Notes under the pieces: generated by a model
What the model was told of the DNA's origin: nothing
The model's input: the letters and a program-made list of their open reading frames with translations, nothing else
The model's database searches: none
Part shown: positions 29,336-40,499 of the stretch, piece by piece
How the letters are laid out: every line of letters begins with the position of its first letter
Position numbering within the stretch: position 1 is the first letter of the stretch
Made by a program: the position numbers and the translations under genes
Origin: Setophaga petechia
Lineage: Eukaryota; Chordata; Aves; Passeriformes; Parulidae
Assembly (NCBI GenBank): GCA_024362935.1
Contig: JANCRA010000114.1
Location: 1,116,001-1,180,000 of the forward strand
Length of the DNA: 64,000 nucleotides
Reading direction: 5' to 3'

Positions 29336-31210
29336 TCCCTAAGGCCCTGCAGTGATGGTTTCATATTGATCCTTGGTACCATGAGGACCCACTGTGTCAC
29401 ACTGGCCCCTTGTTTCCATGAGGCCTTGCAGTGTCAAAATGGTTTAATTGTTTCCATGGAGCTGCACAACGACACAATGGCCCCCCTGGTTCCATGAGGC
29501 CACAGTGTCACAATGGCCCCTTGGTTCTTTTGGGGTCCTCAGGATCCCAGTGACCCCTTAGATGCAGGAGGCCCAGCTGTGTCACACTGGTCCCTTGCTT
29601 CCTTTGGGCTCTGTAGCACCACAGTTGTCTCCCCTCGCTTCCATGAGGCCTTGCTGTGTCACAGTGATTTCCTTGGTCCCACAGTATCACAATGGACCCT
29701 TGATTCAAGTGGACCCTGCAGTGTCAAAATGGTCTCCTTGGCTCCACAAGGTCCTCCAGAACCCCTTGGTTCAATGAGGCCTTGAAGTGTCACAATGATC
29801 TCCAGTATTCCATGAGGCCCTGCAATGTCACAATGAACCTTTGGTTCTATGAGTCCCACATTGTTCCATGAATCCTTAGTTCCATGGGGCCCTGTAGTGT
29901 CACAATTTTCTCCTTGGTTCCAGGGTGCCATACAGTGCCACCACTGCCCTTTGACCCAATAGGGCCTCATAGTGTCACAATGGACTCCTTGGTTCCATGG
30001 GGATGCAAAGTGTCACAATGGCCCTTTGGCTTCACAAGGCCTCAAAGTGTAAAAATGGCCTCCACAGTTTCTCAAGGCCATGCTGTGTCACAATGGACCC
30101 TCGACTCCATGATGCCCCAGAGTGTCACAACAGCCTCCTTGGTTCTGCACTTTAAGAATGCTCCTTTGGTCACTAGGAGCCTCATGGTGTCACTATTGTG
30201 CCCTTGGTTCCATGAGGCCCTGCAGTGCCACAATGGCCCTTTGGTTCCATGAGGCCCCATGTGTCACAATGGCCTCCTTGGTTCCATGATGCCCCGTAGC
30301 ACAGCAATGGCCTCCTTGGTTCCACGGTGTCAGAATGGCCCCTTTGTCCCATGGAGCCCCCCAGTGTCACTGTGGTCCCTTGATTCCATGAGGCCTTGCC
30401 GTGCTACAATGGCCCCTTGGTTCCAATGGGTTCCAAAGGCTCATAATGGTCTCTGTGGTTCCATGAGGCCCCGCAATATCCCAATGGACCCTTGATTCCA
30501 AGGGGGCCCACAGTGTCACAAGGCTGCCTTAGTTCAATGAAGCCCTGCAGTGTCATAGTGGCCCCTCAGTTCCATGAGGCAAAGCAGAATCAGAATGGCC
30601 TCTTGGCTCCATGGAGCACCACCGTGTCACCATGGTCCCATTGGTTCCACTGGGCCCCACAGTGTAACAATGGACCTTTGGTTCCATGAAGTTCCACTGC
30701 ATCACAATAGACTTTGGTTCTATGAGGTTTGTCAGTGTCTCAATGGCCCCTTGGCTCCATGTGGCCCCGCTGTGTCACAGCGGCAGGTGGTTCCATGAGG
30801 CCCCACAGTGTCAAAATGATCTCCTTGATTCTGTGAAGCCCTACAAAGCCACAATGGACCCTTGGTTCCATAAGATTTTGCGTGTCAACAATGGTGTGAG
30901 TCCTGCAGTGTCACCATGCATCCTTTGTTCCATGAGGTTCCATAGCATAGCATGATTATCTTGATTCCAGAAGGTTCTGCAGTGTCACAATGGACCATTG
31001 GTTCCATGCAGCCCCAAACTCTCACAATGACCCCATGGCTCCATGAGCTCCCACACTGTCAGCAATGGTCTCCTGGGCCCCATGAGGCCTCGCTCTGATA
31101 CAATGGACTTTTGGTTCCATGGGGTTACACTGCATCACAATGGACCCTTTGTTCCATGAGGTTCCAAGTGTCACAGCTGGATCCTTGGTTCTGTCAGCCT
31201 CTGCTGTCAC
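29336..31210 (-). repeat. R40 minisatellite (-), longest array
   Basis: About 1.9 kb and some 45 units of the ~40-bp repeat in reverse (CAGTGTCACAATGG, CCCCTTGGTTCCATGAGG). Units vary by substitutions and small indels, so the array is old. Translations in any frame are repeat by-products. Confidence 0.9.
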
Positions 31211-31554
31211 CAAATGTCCAAAATATCAGAATAAGACTCCTCAACACTAATTTGGAATTTAAGAGAGCATCATTTATTCAGCCTGAGGTCCAGCAGGGGA
31301 AAACTCCTTATGTGGACGCGTGATTCCACCTTTGTATAGCTTATATACAGTCACTATGTGTATATTAAAATTTACCCATTTCCATAAAACCCACCCCAAG
31401 TTCCCAGTTTCAGTCCTTGCTTTTTCTATCACTGCATTCTTGAGTCAGATGTCTTCATCTTCTCTTCCAACCATCCTTGCTGAGAAAGCAGCCCCTGCAT
31501 GCCTTGTTCCTGCACTGAAAGTTCAAAGGCACAGTAAAAACAGAATGAATCCTT
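31211..31554. mobile_element. Possible antisense LTR fragment
   Basis: Has CATCATTTATTCAGCC (AATAAA on the minus strand, near 31273) followed by CTTTGTATAGCTTATATACAG (TATA-like on the minus strand). This is the reverse order of an LTR promoter and polyA signal. No paired copy exists in the window. Confidence 0.35.
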
Positions 31555-32189
31555 TTGGTATCAAGCCCAAGGCTCTGTGTGGGCAGGCAGAGGCAGGCAG
31601 GAGGCAGAGCTGTCAGCAAAGGAAGGGCCCAGCCAGGTGGGGCAGCCGGGGGATGCCGACAGCCTGCAGGGACAGAGGTGCAGGTTTGCTCAGCATCAGA
31701 GACACCTTTCCCTTGCTTGTCCCCACCTGTCATCACTGCCACCAGTGTTCTGCTCTACCTGGAACCTGGGGAGACTTTGTAGTCCTGTCCCTCAGAAGAA
31801 TCTATTTAAAGTATGAGAAACTTGAGTGTTTCAATCTCTTTTTGAGTCCCTGAGTAGTTCTTTGAACCCACTCTGAAGGACTGATGAGTGTGATGCAAAG
31901 AGCACCAAAGCCCCAGAGGGTCATTACAGTCCCTGTGCTGTGTCTGTGCTGCTGAGCTGGGCCGGGCTCCTGGCCCAGAGGCAGCTCCTGGCAAGGGCAG
32001 CGCTGCAGAGAGACAGCTCTGGCCAGGAGCAGCTCCTGTGCACAGCCCAGCAGGGCTGGGCCACTGCCAGGGCCCCTCAGGGACACCAGCAGGGCACAGC
32101 CTGAGCTCACAGGGGCTCAGCACTGGCAGGGGCTGTGGCATGGCCCAGAGGGGGCTGTGTCACAGCAGCACCTCTGTGGCTGTGTCATA
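31555..32189 (+). other. Duplicated segment, copy at 31.6 kb
   Basis: Near-identical to 38700-39310: shared AGGCAGAGGCAGGCAGGAGG, GGGGCAGCCGGGGGATGCCG and TCATTACAGTCC(C/T)TGTGCTG. Parts also match the OR upstream segments near 21.6 and 53.2 kb. No gene is recognised; it leads directly into an R30 array. Confidence 0.7.
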
Positions 32190-32723
32190 AAGGCACAAAG
32201 CAGCTGGGATGTCAGCAAGGGGCTGTGTGACAGCACAGAGTGGGCTGTGTGAGGTCACAGATTGGGCTATGACATCAAAGAATTTGCTGTGTGATGTCAT
32301 TGAGCAGCTACAGCATCATAGAGGGGATTCTGTGACATCAGAGCAGGCTGTGACATCATGGCACGGCTGTATGACATCATAGAGCAGACTGTGAGGTTGA
32401 AGTATGTGCTGTGCCATTACATGGTGGCAGTATGACATCAAAGAGAGGGTTTTGTGACATCACTGAGGGGGTTGTGACATCACAGAGTTGGCTGTGACAT
32501 CATAGAGTGGGGTGTGATTTCACAGAGTAGGGTGTGATGCCATCATAGAAGATGGCTCTGTGACATCAGAGAGTGGGTTATGACATCACTGGGTGGCTGA
32601 GTAACATCACAGAGCTGACTGTGACATCACAGAACAGACTGTGATGTCACAGTGTGGCTTTGCAACATCACGAAATCTTCTCTGACTCCACAGTGCAGCT
32701 GTATGATAACACAGAGTGATACC
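32190..32723 (+). repeat. R30 minisatellite (TGACATCA array, +)
   Basis: Irregular 25-40 bp units of the form GCTGTGACATCACAGAG. The octamer TGACATCA, or a one-base variant, recurs about fifteen times. Related arrays lie at 39310-39910 (+), 37726-37783 (-) and 47105-47285 (-). ERV2 begins directly at its right edge. Confidence 0.85.
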
Positions 32724-33105
32724 TGTAGAGAGCATGATTGCTGAGTGGCTCGAGGAAAAAGGCCACAACAACTTCAGCTTGATCAATATAGGCAGTAACT
32801 AGAGCAAAGAGCAAGGGTAGCTTTAGGATACAAAATATTTCTGTCAGCAAAACAACTTGGCCTGAAACTAGCAGACGTGCTGTAGAAATGATAGCTAGCG
32901 AACAACAGGAATACAGAAGTATAACTATGTTGCAGAAATATAACTATGTTGCAGAAATTGACGCAAATACCTTTTAACCAATAATGAGCTCAGCTTTTGC
33001 AATATGTATGAGACTAATTAAGAAGTGTATTTAACCTGACGATACGGATCAATAAATCGAGCTACGTTGATGAACCATCTGGTGTCACGTCTCCCTTCTC
33101 CAACA
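32724..33105 (+). repeat. ERV2 5' LTR
   Basis: 382 bp. TATTTAA at 33028-33034 and AATAAA at 33051-33056. Ends CTCCAACA rather than the CTCCGACA of the 3' copy. Its first 20 bases are unusually diverged from the 3' LTR. Confidence 0.9.
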
Positions 33106-33108
33106 AAA

Positions 33109-33124
33109 TGGTGACCTCGACGTC
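33109..33124 (+). promoter_or_regulatory. ERV2 primer-binding site
   Basis: TGGTGACCTCGACGTC, 3 nt after the LTR. One mismatch from the tRNA-Trp site over the first 15 bases. Confidence 0.7.
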
Positions 33125-33310
33125 GGCCCTCTAAAAGAAAACGGGAGAATAGAGGGTATCGACTGCCATCGGTTGGAGAAGTTGGGTCGGGCTCCGAAGC
33201 GGCCGGAGCGGTGCTGAACGAAGGGATAGCACCCCCAAAGATCACATCGGTGGTTTTGGGCCGTACGTGCTGCCGAAGCTGGAGAGCCGCAACAGCGTCG
33301 ACGCATAAAA

Positions 33311-34510
33311 ATGGACAGGCAAGCAGCATATGATTTATTTATAACTGGGTTAGAAAAAAGGGGAATTAAAGGGGTAGATTTAAGAAAGGAACTACTAGGA
33401 TTACTAGCATGGGGAAATGCTAAGGGCTGTTTTGTTAACCCTCATACTTTAGATGATGATAGGACAGCTGAAAAGATAGGAAAACTTTGGAGAGTGATTC
33501 ATAATGAGCTTCTGCACTATCAGGCAGAACAGAAAGCAGCGGTGCAGGCATCGGCTGCTCATACAAAAAACAGAACCTATGAGGGAGATTTATCCCAAGA
33601 CACTATATTACCTCCTGTGTTTAATAGGGTGTCTTTGCCTCCTCCAGCACCACCGCCTCTTAATTCTGGTACCGAGGCAGTGAGTGAGCCGTCTGCACCC
33701 CCCGGAGAGAATGATTCATGGCCGAAACCGGCCCCGGCTGCCCTCCCTCTGAGCAGTGAGCCGATCCCTGGGGCGGAAAGCGACCTAGCGGGGGCCACTG
33801 CCACGGGACGGGGGGAGGCTTGGGCTGCACTGGCGAAAGAAGGCTTGGAGAAAGGGGATGTTGCAATTAATGCGGCTACACAAATAACATGCCCGGTGAC
33901 TTTTCCAACTCAGGCGGGGGGAGGTCTGCGAGCAATAACATCTGCTCTGGACTGGAAGTTGCTATCGAAGTTGCAATCCGGAGTTAGTCAGGTTGGAGTG
34001 ACAGCAGATGAGTTTATGGGGCTGAGAGTGTTTCTTTGCACCGAAACTCAGGCTCTGACAGGACCAGATAAGTACCAAGAGGCGATGAGATTGGTTAGAC
34101 TGGCTATAGACAGAGTAAAAGCATGTGGAATTAAGCAGGGCCAGGAAGAATCTTTTGGTTTGTTTATAGATCAAGTTGCTGCCGCGATAGAGAAAGTAGG
34201 GGTACGTGATTATACGGCAGAGGCTATGTTGAAACAGTGTGCTCTTCAGGACAGCAGGCAGGCTGCGAGGAATGTGCTTAACACGTTAGGTGCGAATTGG
34301 GCCATAAAAGAGGCATTAGGGAGAATAGCTCAGATGCCGGTAGGATCAAAAGCATTTTTGGTAGATGCTATCAAACAGCTGGGGTTAAGGTTACAGGAGC
34401 AGGCAAGGGTTTCCCAAGCACAGGTATTAGTGGCTCTTGCACCTCTCCGAGCTCCTACGGCAATGGCCAGCACCCCTGCGGAACGTTTAGGATCTGGAAC
34501 TCGATGCTGA
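33311..34510 (+). pseudogene. gag: ERV2 gag, shortened open frame (399 aa)
   Basis: Clear relative of ERV1 Gag and still open from the normal ATG, but shorter. About 18 codons are missing near 33447 and about 60 near 33995, both in frame, and both CCHC zinc knuckles are gone: the frame ends just after the capsid, at the point where dUTPase sequence begins. The major homology region (QGQEESFGLF) is kept. The proline-rich middle segment differs from ERV1 and lacks its SQAP repeats. Without nucleocapsid it should not package RNA. Treated as a remnant, though the uninterrupted frame is notable. Confidence 0.8.
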
Positions 34511-35080
34511 TGAAATCACGCTGATGACTCCGCACCCACAACAAAACATCCTGACGAGGTTAAAGGACCTATTGTTATACAAGGTCACGCGATGGATGCA
34601 CTGCTTTTAAGGAGATCATCTACCTCTATACTTGGATTATTTGTTTTACCTGGAGTTATTAATGTGGATTCCTCTATACTTGGATTATTTGTTTTACCTG
34701 GAGTTATTATTGTGGATTTTACCGGGAAAATTATGGTTATGGTACACACTCCCTTTCCACCACTTCAAATTAACAAGGAGCTATTGTTTGGAATATCGAA
34801 CAGGCTGCTGGATGGTTTATGTCCACTTCTTAAAGACACAGACCCGACAAGTCCGATCTGTATTACTCCAGAGCAGCAGCACATTTTTCAGCAAATTATG
34901 CACTGTGTTACTCAAGGACAAGTTTATCGGCAGGACCCAGAGTTGTCTATAGACCTGACAATTTGGCACGGTCCCAAATACCTCCTTGGGGCACCGACTT
35001 GGTTGCAAACGAAAGCAGGGGAGATACGGGGGCTGTGTGGGTACCTGCCAGGTGAACTGGGCCTGTTCTTGATGCAGTGA
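34491..35080 (+). pseudogene. ERV2 dUTPase/polymerase remnant
   Basis: dUTPase motifs can be followed (LELDADE, RRSS, LPGVINVD) but with a one-base frame change near 34558 and a 48-bp in-frame tandem duplication (34623-34670 and 34671-34718) that doubles the LGLFVLPGV segment. Soon after LQINK the frame jumps to a reverse-transcriptase connection-like segment (SPICITPEQQ) and then to unrelated codons ending at 35080. Protease, most of reverse transcriptase and integrase are missing. No function is expected. Confidence 0.75.
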
Positions 35081-35555
35081 CTGACAAGCAAGCTGTGACC
35101 GCTGCTGTTACAGCTGAAAGGACACTCGAAGGCTGTCAACGGGACTGTGGCCTGCTGCCGGACCTTTGGGGGACTGGTTACAACTGTTGGGTCGATGTTT
35201 GAATTTTACATACGGGGTCCAGTGGGTCAAAAATGTCTTGACTGTAATAACCTGATTGTGCTGCTTGAGTAACTTGGTATTGTGGGGGCTGTGGCAAAAC
35301 CGTTTGGACAAGAACAGTCCATAGTATGTGAATTGTAGTGTAACAAGTGCGTATTTAACCATAATTTTAACGACTAGCAGAGAGAGCTGCGAGAATAAAC
35401 AGGATGAGGAGTCAGTCTGGCTTTAGAGCATTTTAAAACACCTGAGCAAAAGATCCTAACTTGTTATTGTTAAGAACTAAAGCATATCTTTGAAAAAGTT
35501 ACAACTCAGAGTAAGTCTCATATTGTCTCTGCGAAGTATAGACAATTAGTACAAT
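35081..35555 (+). other. ERV2 interior, unassigned
   Basis: Follows the polymerase remnant. No retroviral domain was recognised in any frame; it may be decayed envelope or a foreign insert. Confidence 0.4.
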
Positions 35556-36170
35556 TGTGAAAAATGCCAATCACTTGCTTTTGAAATTATTAAAAGTTTA
35601 ATAGTAATAAAATGGTTATAAAAATAGTAATACAATTGGAGTTATAGTAATTTGGACAATTTAAAGCAAGACAATATGAGACAATAAAAGCAAAGAGTTG
35701 CAGACATCCAAGTACGTTTTCCTGGGCATCACGAGCCCGAAGAAGGATACATGTTAACAAAGAATTAACCCTTCAAAACAATGGCCTGTTGCATACTTAT
35801 ACACTTCATACATGCTGCATGGATTCCATTCAAACAGAGGATTCTGTCTGGTTAGTGTTAACTTCTTCCTTCTAATCCTAACAGTGCCTTCAAAGCAGGA
35901 AGAAGTTCGTTTCTTCTGATAAGAAGGCAGTAAATTTCCTTTCTCTGAAAGATTTATGTGTCCTGTAGCTGCTATCTCACTACAAGGCCTTTCTGTTTAA
36001 CAAAGCATCTTGCATGGCATAGTTTCTATTTTAACAATTTTTATAGCTTAGACCTATATTTAACACAGTATTTAAGAGAATTAATACAGTATTACTTCCT
36101 AACACAACACATATAGTGTTCATTTTAGTATTTGCAAAAAGCCAATCATAAAATACATGCATTTTTCACA
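35556..36170. mobile_element. LTR-like insert inside ERV2
   Basis: A 615-bp AT-rich segment bounded by TGTGAAAAA and its exact reverse complement TTTTTCACA, as for many LTR ends. It resembles a common bird solo LTR. Strand was not decided, and no target duplication was resolved. Confidence 0.5.
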
Positions 36171-37014
36171 GTACCCATAACACAGCATTCCATGATACGG
36201 CCAATTAGCAGAGATCCCAACAAAGAACCAAATCAGTGCTTGAGTAGATTACAAGAGAAAACTACAACGATTAAGGACAGTAAAAGGTAAAAGGAATAGG
36301 AGGAGAAAGAGGCGTGAAGAAAAATGAAGTTTAGCTGTGTTGTATTGCTTGGTGTTGTAGTAGCCAAGTGGCAGAAATTACACGCTTTCATTAGTTAAGG
36401 GGTAGCATTCGGGTATCATTAGCAAAACAAACAAACTAATCATCGCTTTGCTTTAGTTTAAGAAGAGTTACTAATCTTTTTCAAACTTGTCCTATAAATT
36501 TACCTGTTTGGTTCCCAGGGGAATTTTGTGGTTTTTGGGAACAGTAGTAGTTTATGTAAAAACTTGTCTTTTTCAGCCCGTTGCCAACATCAAAGCAAAC
36601 AGGACGGATGCCAGCAGTGTGAGTTCATACTGTCCTTGAACACACACTCTCCCCCAGAAGAATCAGTTCTCTTTGAGAGTGCAAATGCCAGCCTTGCAGG
36701 CAACCCACAGGGGGGGACGTATTATTTGAGAAAACTATCACTGTTCCATTTTAATGTATCTTTCCTAATGTAAGGGTGTAAAAACACAAGTAATAGTTAA
36801 ACATAGAAGAATTTAGGTTTTTAGACTAAGCTGCATTAAGTAGTAGTAGCAACTATTTTACCTGGAAGTGTGGCAGATAAGAAACTTCACAAAACAGATA
36901 GGGTGCTGGGTTAAAGTTAAACTGAATAAGAAATCACAGATTTTAGATATGCTTACTATAGATGTATAAAATGCTTATTATGCAATGCTTTAGAATAAAG
37001 CTGCTATAGATTTT
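36171..37014 (+). other. ERV2 interior, AT-rich, unassigned
   Basis: No domain recognised. Short open frames only. It ends in a pyrimidine-rich stretch (GATTTTTTGCTTTTAG) just before the envelope remnant. Confidence 0.4.
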
Positions 37015-37422
37015 TTGCTTTTAGCGCAAGGCCACGACTGTGAGGAGTTTGAAAGAATGTGTTGTATGAACCTTTCTGATCACTCTGTTTCAATTCACAG
37101 CAAGATTAAAGAGCTTCGAGAAGGACTCCGTAAGTTGAAGGAGGAAAAAGAGCTAGGAATCGATGAATGGGTAAGAAGTCTGGGACTTGGGCCATGGTTA
37201 CATGTGATAGGGTTATTAGGAGTGATTTTATTGCTACTGTTAATTTTGCCTTGTGCTTGCAGTTGTATTCAAAACATGATGCAGAATATGATTGAAAGAA
37301 CATGGAAGACTAATTTGCTTGTGCAGACAGAAAACGGGGGAAGTGTGGAGTGCCTGGTCGCTGAGTGGCTCGAAGAAAAAGGCCACAACAACTTCAACTT
37401 GATCAATATAGGCAGTAACTAG
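37015..37422 (+). pseudogene. env: ERV2 envelope transmembrane C-terminal remnant
   Basis: An open frame of 135 codons that starts within the ectodomain. It has the CX6CC motif (C-EEFERM-CC), a helical Lys/Glu-rich stretch, a ~23-residue membrane segment (from about WLHVIG), a Cys cluster and a cytoplasmic tail that runs 25 codons into the 3' LTR. The surface subunit, fusion peptide and upstream ectodomain are absent. CX6CC is found in gamma-, alpha- and D-type retroviral envelopes. The ATG at 37015 is only the first available and not a native start. Confidence 0.8.
37328..37343 (+). promoter_or_regulatory. ERV2 polypurine tract
   Basis: AGAAAACGGGGGAAG directly before the TGTGG of the 3' LTR, interrupted by one C. 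Confidence 0.75.
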
Positions 37423-37725
37423 AGCAAAGAGCAAGGGTAGCTTTAGGATACAGAATAAATCTGTCAGCAAAACAACTTGGCCTGAACCTAGCAGACGTGC
37501 TGTAGAAATCATAGCTAGCGAACAACAGGAATACAGAAGTATAACTATGTTGCAGAAATATAACTATGTTGCAGATATTGACGCAAATGCCTTTTAACCA
37601 ATAATGAGCTCAGCTTTTGCAATATGTATGAGACTAATTAAGAAGTGTATTTAACCTGACGATACGGATCAATAAATCGAGCTACGTTGATGAACCATCT
37701 GGTGTCACGTCTCCCTTCTCCGACA
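37344..37725 (+). repeat. ERV2 3' LTR
   Basis: 382 bp. TATTTAA at 37648-37654 and AATAAA at 37671-37676; ends CTCCGACA. Its start is closer to the ERV1 LTR start (TGTGGAG) than is that of the 5' LTR. Confidence 0.9.
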
Positions 37726-37783
37726 CACAACAAACTCTGAGATGTCACAGCCCAAACTGTAACCTCACACAACCCACTCTTTG
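37726..37783 (-). repeat. R30 fragment (-) at the ERV2 3' junction
   Basis: The reverse complement reads through AGAGTGGGTTGTGTGAGGT and matches 39370-39430. It is opposite in orientation to the R30 array at the ERV2 5' junction. Confidence 0.75.
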
Positions 37784-38450
37784 CTGGCCTTGGCCTCTCT
37801 GGGGCTACCTGTGATCTGCTTTCAAAAGAGTGGAGGCCTGTGCTTTTCTTCTCATGGAAAAACCATTTCTCAAGTCCAGGCGTCCATGGCCAAAATTGCG
37901 AATCAGCCTCTGAAATTTCTTATATCCAAGGATATCTCCCAGACAAAAGCTGCCAGGCCTGTCCAGGTTCTCTTGGTTTCCTGAGGGCCAGCTCTCATCT
38001 GCCTTTGGAACACTGGGGCTCTGTACTTTCCTTCCTGTGGAAAAGAACTGTCCTTCTTGTCCAGATGCCCATAGACAAAAGTGGGGTTTGGCCTCCCAAA
38101 TTCTGTCTATCCAAGGATTCTCCCCTGACCACAGCTCTGGCTGGCCTTGGCCTCCTTGGGGCTGCCTCTAATCAGCCATTGAAACACTGGGGCTCTGCCC
38201 TTTCCTTCCTATGGAGAACTGTCATTCCAGTCCAGGAACCCATGGCTGAAATGGAATTCCACCCCCAAAACTTCCCATATATCCAAAAGCTGCTTTCAGA
38301 CAAAAGCTGCAAGGACAGACAAGTCTGGCTGGCCTTGGCCTCTGGTGACTGCTTCTCATCTGCCTTCAAACCCTGGGGTTCTGTGGTTTCCTTCCTATGG
38401 AAAAGAACTGTCCCTCTTGTCCAGGCGCTAATGGCCTCAGGCACTTGACC
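37784..38450 (+). repeat. R180 tandem repeat (+)
   Basis: About 3.7 units. CTGGCCTTGGCCTC begins units at 37784, 38141 and 38329 (two units between the first pair), a period of about 178-188 bp. The right end, about 38428-38500 (GGCACTTGACCACT, GGGACACAGGAGCTC), is also seen beside R180 near 19.0 and 55.5 kb. Confidence 0.88.
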
Positions 38451-39309
38451 ACTCTACAGGGACACAGGAGCTCTGTGCTCAGTGGGGTGGAGACTGAGGA
38501 CAGCAGAAGAGAGCCCTAGAATTGAAGGGTGGTTTCAGAGATGGTGGATCCTTTTGACATGGTAGAAAAGAACCAGAAAGAGAAAGAGTTAATGCCGAGT
38601 GGTGCTAGGAAGGCCCAGACTGGACATGAGGAGAAATTAAATTTCCCTGCCAGGGCAGGGCTGTGGTGCAGCACATGCCCCAGGAGGAGCCTGGAGCAGC
38701 CCAAGGCTTTGTGTGGGCAGGCAGAGGCAGGCAGGAGGTAGAGCTGTCAGCAAAGGAAGGGCCCAGCCAGGTGGGGCAGCCGGGGGATGCCGACAGCCTG
38801 CAGGGACAGAGGCGCAGCTTTGCTCAGCACCAGAGACACCTTTCCCTTGCTTGTCCCCACCTGCCATCACTGCCACCAGTTCTATCCTCTACCTTGAACC
38901 TGGGGATTCCCTTTCAGTCTTGTGACTCACAGGGATCTATTTAAAGTACAAGAAAATTCAGTGTTTCAATCTTAAATTGAGGTCTTGAGAAGTTCTTTGA
39001 GCCCTCTCTGAGGGACTGAGTCTGATGCAAAGAGCACCAAAGCCCCAGAGGGTCATTACAGTCCTTGTGCTGTGTCTGTGCTGCTGAGCTGGGCCAAGCT
39101 CCTGGCCCAGAGGCAGCTCCTGGCAAGGGCAGCGCTGCAGAGAGACAGCTCTGGCCAGGAGCAGCTCCTGTGCACAGCCCAGCAGGGCTGGGCCACTGCC
39201 AGGGCCCGTCAGGGACACCAGCAGGGCACAGACAGAGCTCACAGGGGCTCAGCACTGGCAGGGGCTGTGGCATGTCCCAGAGGGGGCTGTGTCACAGCAG
39301 CACCTCTGG
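38451..39309 (+). other. Duplicated segment, copy at 38.5 kb
   Basis: 38451-38790 matches 55190-55500 in reverse, and 38700-39310 matches 31555-32189 directly. No gene recognised. It leads into an R30 array as at 31.6 kb. Confidence 0.7.
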
Positions 39310-39910
39310 GGCTGTGTCATAGAGGCCCAGAGCAGCTGTGATGTCAGCAAGGGGCTGTGTGACAGCACAGAGTGGGTTGTGTGAGGTCACAGATTGGGCT
39401 ATGACAACACAGAGTTTGTTGTATGAGGTCACTGAGCAGCTACAGCATCATAGAGGGGATTATGTGACATCACAGAGCAGTCTGTGACATCAAGGCATGG
39501 CTGTATGACATCATAGAGCAAGGTGTGAGGTCAAAGTGTGTGCTGTGACATTAAAGAGTGGCAGTATGACATTACAGAGGGGGATTTGTGACATCACTGA
39601 GGGGGTTGTGACATCACGCAGCTGTCTGTGACATAATAGTATGAGATCATAGAGGGCGGCTCTGACAGCAGAGAGTGGGTTGTGACATCACTGGGTGGCT
39701 GTGTAACATCAAAGAGCAGGCTGTGACATCACAGAACAAACGGTGAAATCATCAGGTGACTTTGTTGCATCACAGACTCTTCTGTGACGTAACAGTGCAG
39801 CTGCATGACATTCCAGAGTGACATCCCAGAGGCTGCTCTGTGACACCACAAGGGCTGTGTGACATCCCAGGGGCTGTGTGACATCAGAGGGGCTTTGTGA
39901 GGTCACTGGG
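39310..39910 (+). repeat. R30 minisatellite (TGACATCA array, +)
   Basis: Same irregular array as at 32190-32723, but not interrupted at its right side; it runs to GGCTTTGTGAGGTCACTGGG and then into CpG-rich DNA. This copy shows what the sequence to the right of 32723 probably was before ERV2. Confidence 0.85.
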
Positions 39911-40240
39911 GAGGTCACTCTGCCCCGGCCCCCCTCACAGCTCCCCCCAGAGCAGTCCAACCCTGCTCGTGCACAGCAGGGTCCCCTGTCCCCCCGGGTC
40001 CCCCCGCCCCCGGCCCCGCAGCCTCCCCCAGAGGATGTTCCACCAGATCGACCCCAGAGCCTGACACGGGGACGGGGGGCCGGGGCCCTGGGGGCGGCAC
40101 AGGGGGACAGGCACCCCCCGGCAGCGTCCCCGTGTCCCCCAGGGCCAGAGCCTGGGCCAGGGCTCCTTCACCCTGTTACCAACGAGGCCTTGAGAGCGCT
40201 GAAAAAATCCCCAGCAAGGGATCAGCAAAAACCAGATTGA
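39911..40240. other. CpG- and C-rich segment, inverted copy at 46.9 kb
   Basis: C-rich with several CpGs. The stretch around GATGTTCCACCAGATC and CAGCAGGGTCCCCTGTCCC matches 46890-47100 in reverse. It may be a decayed promoter-like piece; no exon is recognised. Confidence 0.5.
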
Positions 40241-40499
40241 ATATGAAGGGACAGCAGCACAAAGTTCCTTGGCAAGAGTCACTCTGCTCCTGGCTGGGCA
40301 CTTCAGGCACAGCAAGGAAACAAAGCCACAACAAAACCAAACATAACCCAGGCAATCAAACCAGAAATGAACTTAGAACTGTCCCTTGTGTGTTTGTGTG
40401 ACAAAAGGACAGCAAGGGCAAGGATAAAAGGAATATGGTCTAAAAGCTTAACAGAGCTCAAACTTAACAGGGCTTAACTTATACCTTAACCTTAACAGA

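Larger units (their letters stand above)
32724..37725 (+). mobile_element. ERV2: older, decayed ERVK-type provirus
   Basis: A 5.0-kb provirus of a family related to ERV1 (same 382-bp type LTR at both ends, tRNA-Trp-like primer site, similar gag). It keeps a shortened gag, a damaged dUTPase joined to fragments of polymerase, and the C-terminal part of an envelope transmembrane subunit. The LTRs differ at about 15 of 382 positions by eye, five of them within the first 20 bp. No target-site duplication is present, and the two flanks are R30 sequence in opposite orientations. An unrelated LTR-like insert lies inside at 35556-36170. Confidence 0.9.

Noticed and set aside
32190..32723. R30 array as a CRISPR-like repeat-spacer array
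   Set aside because: Unit length and spacing are irregular, units are diverged, and the setting is a vertebrate genome; it is a minisatellite.
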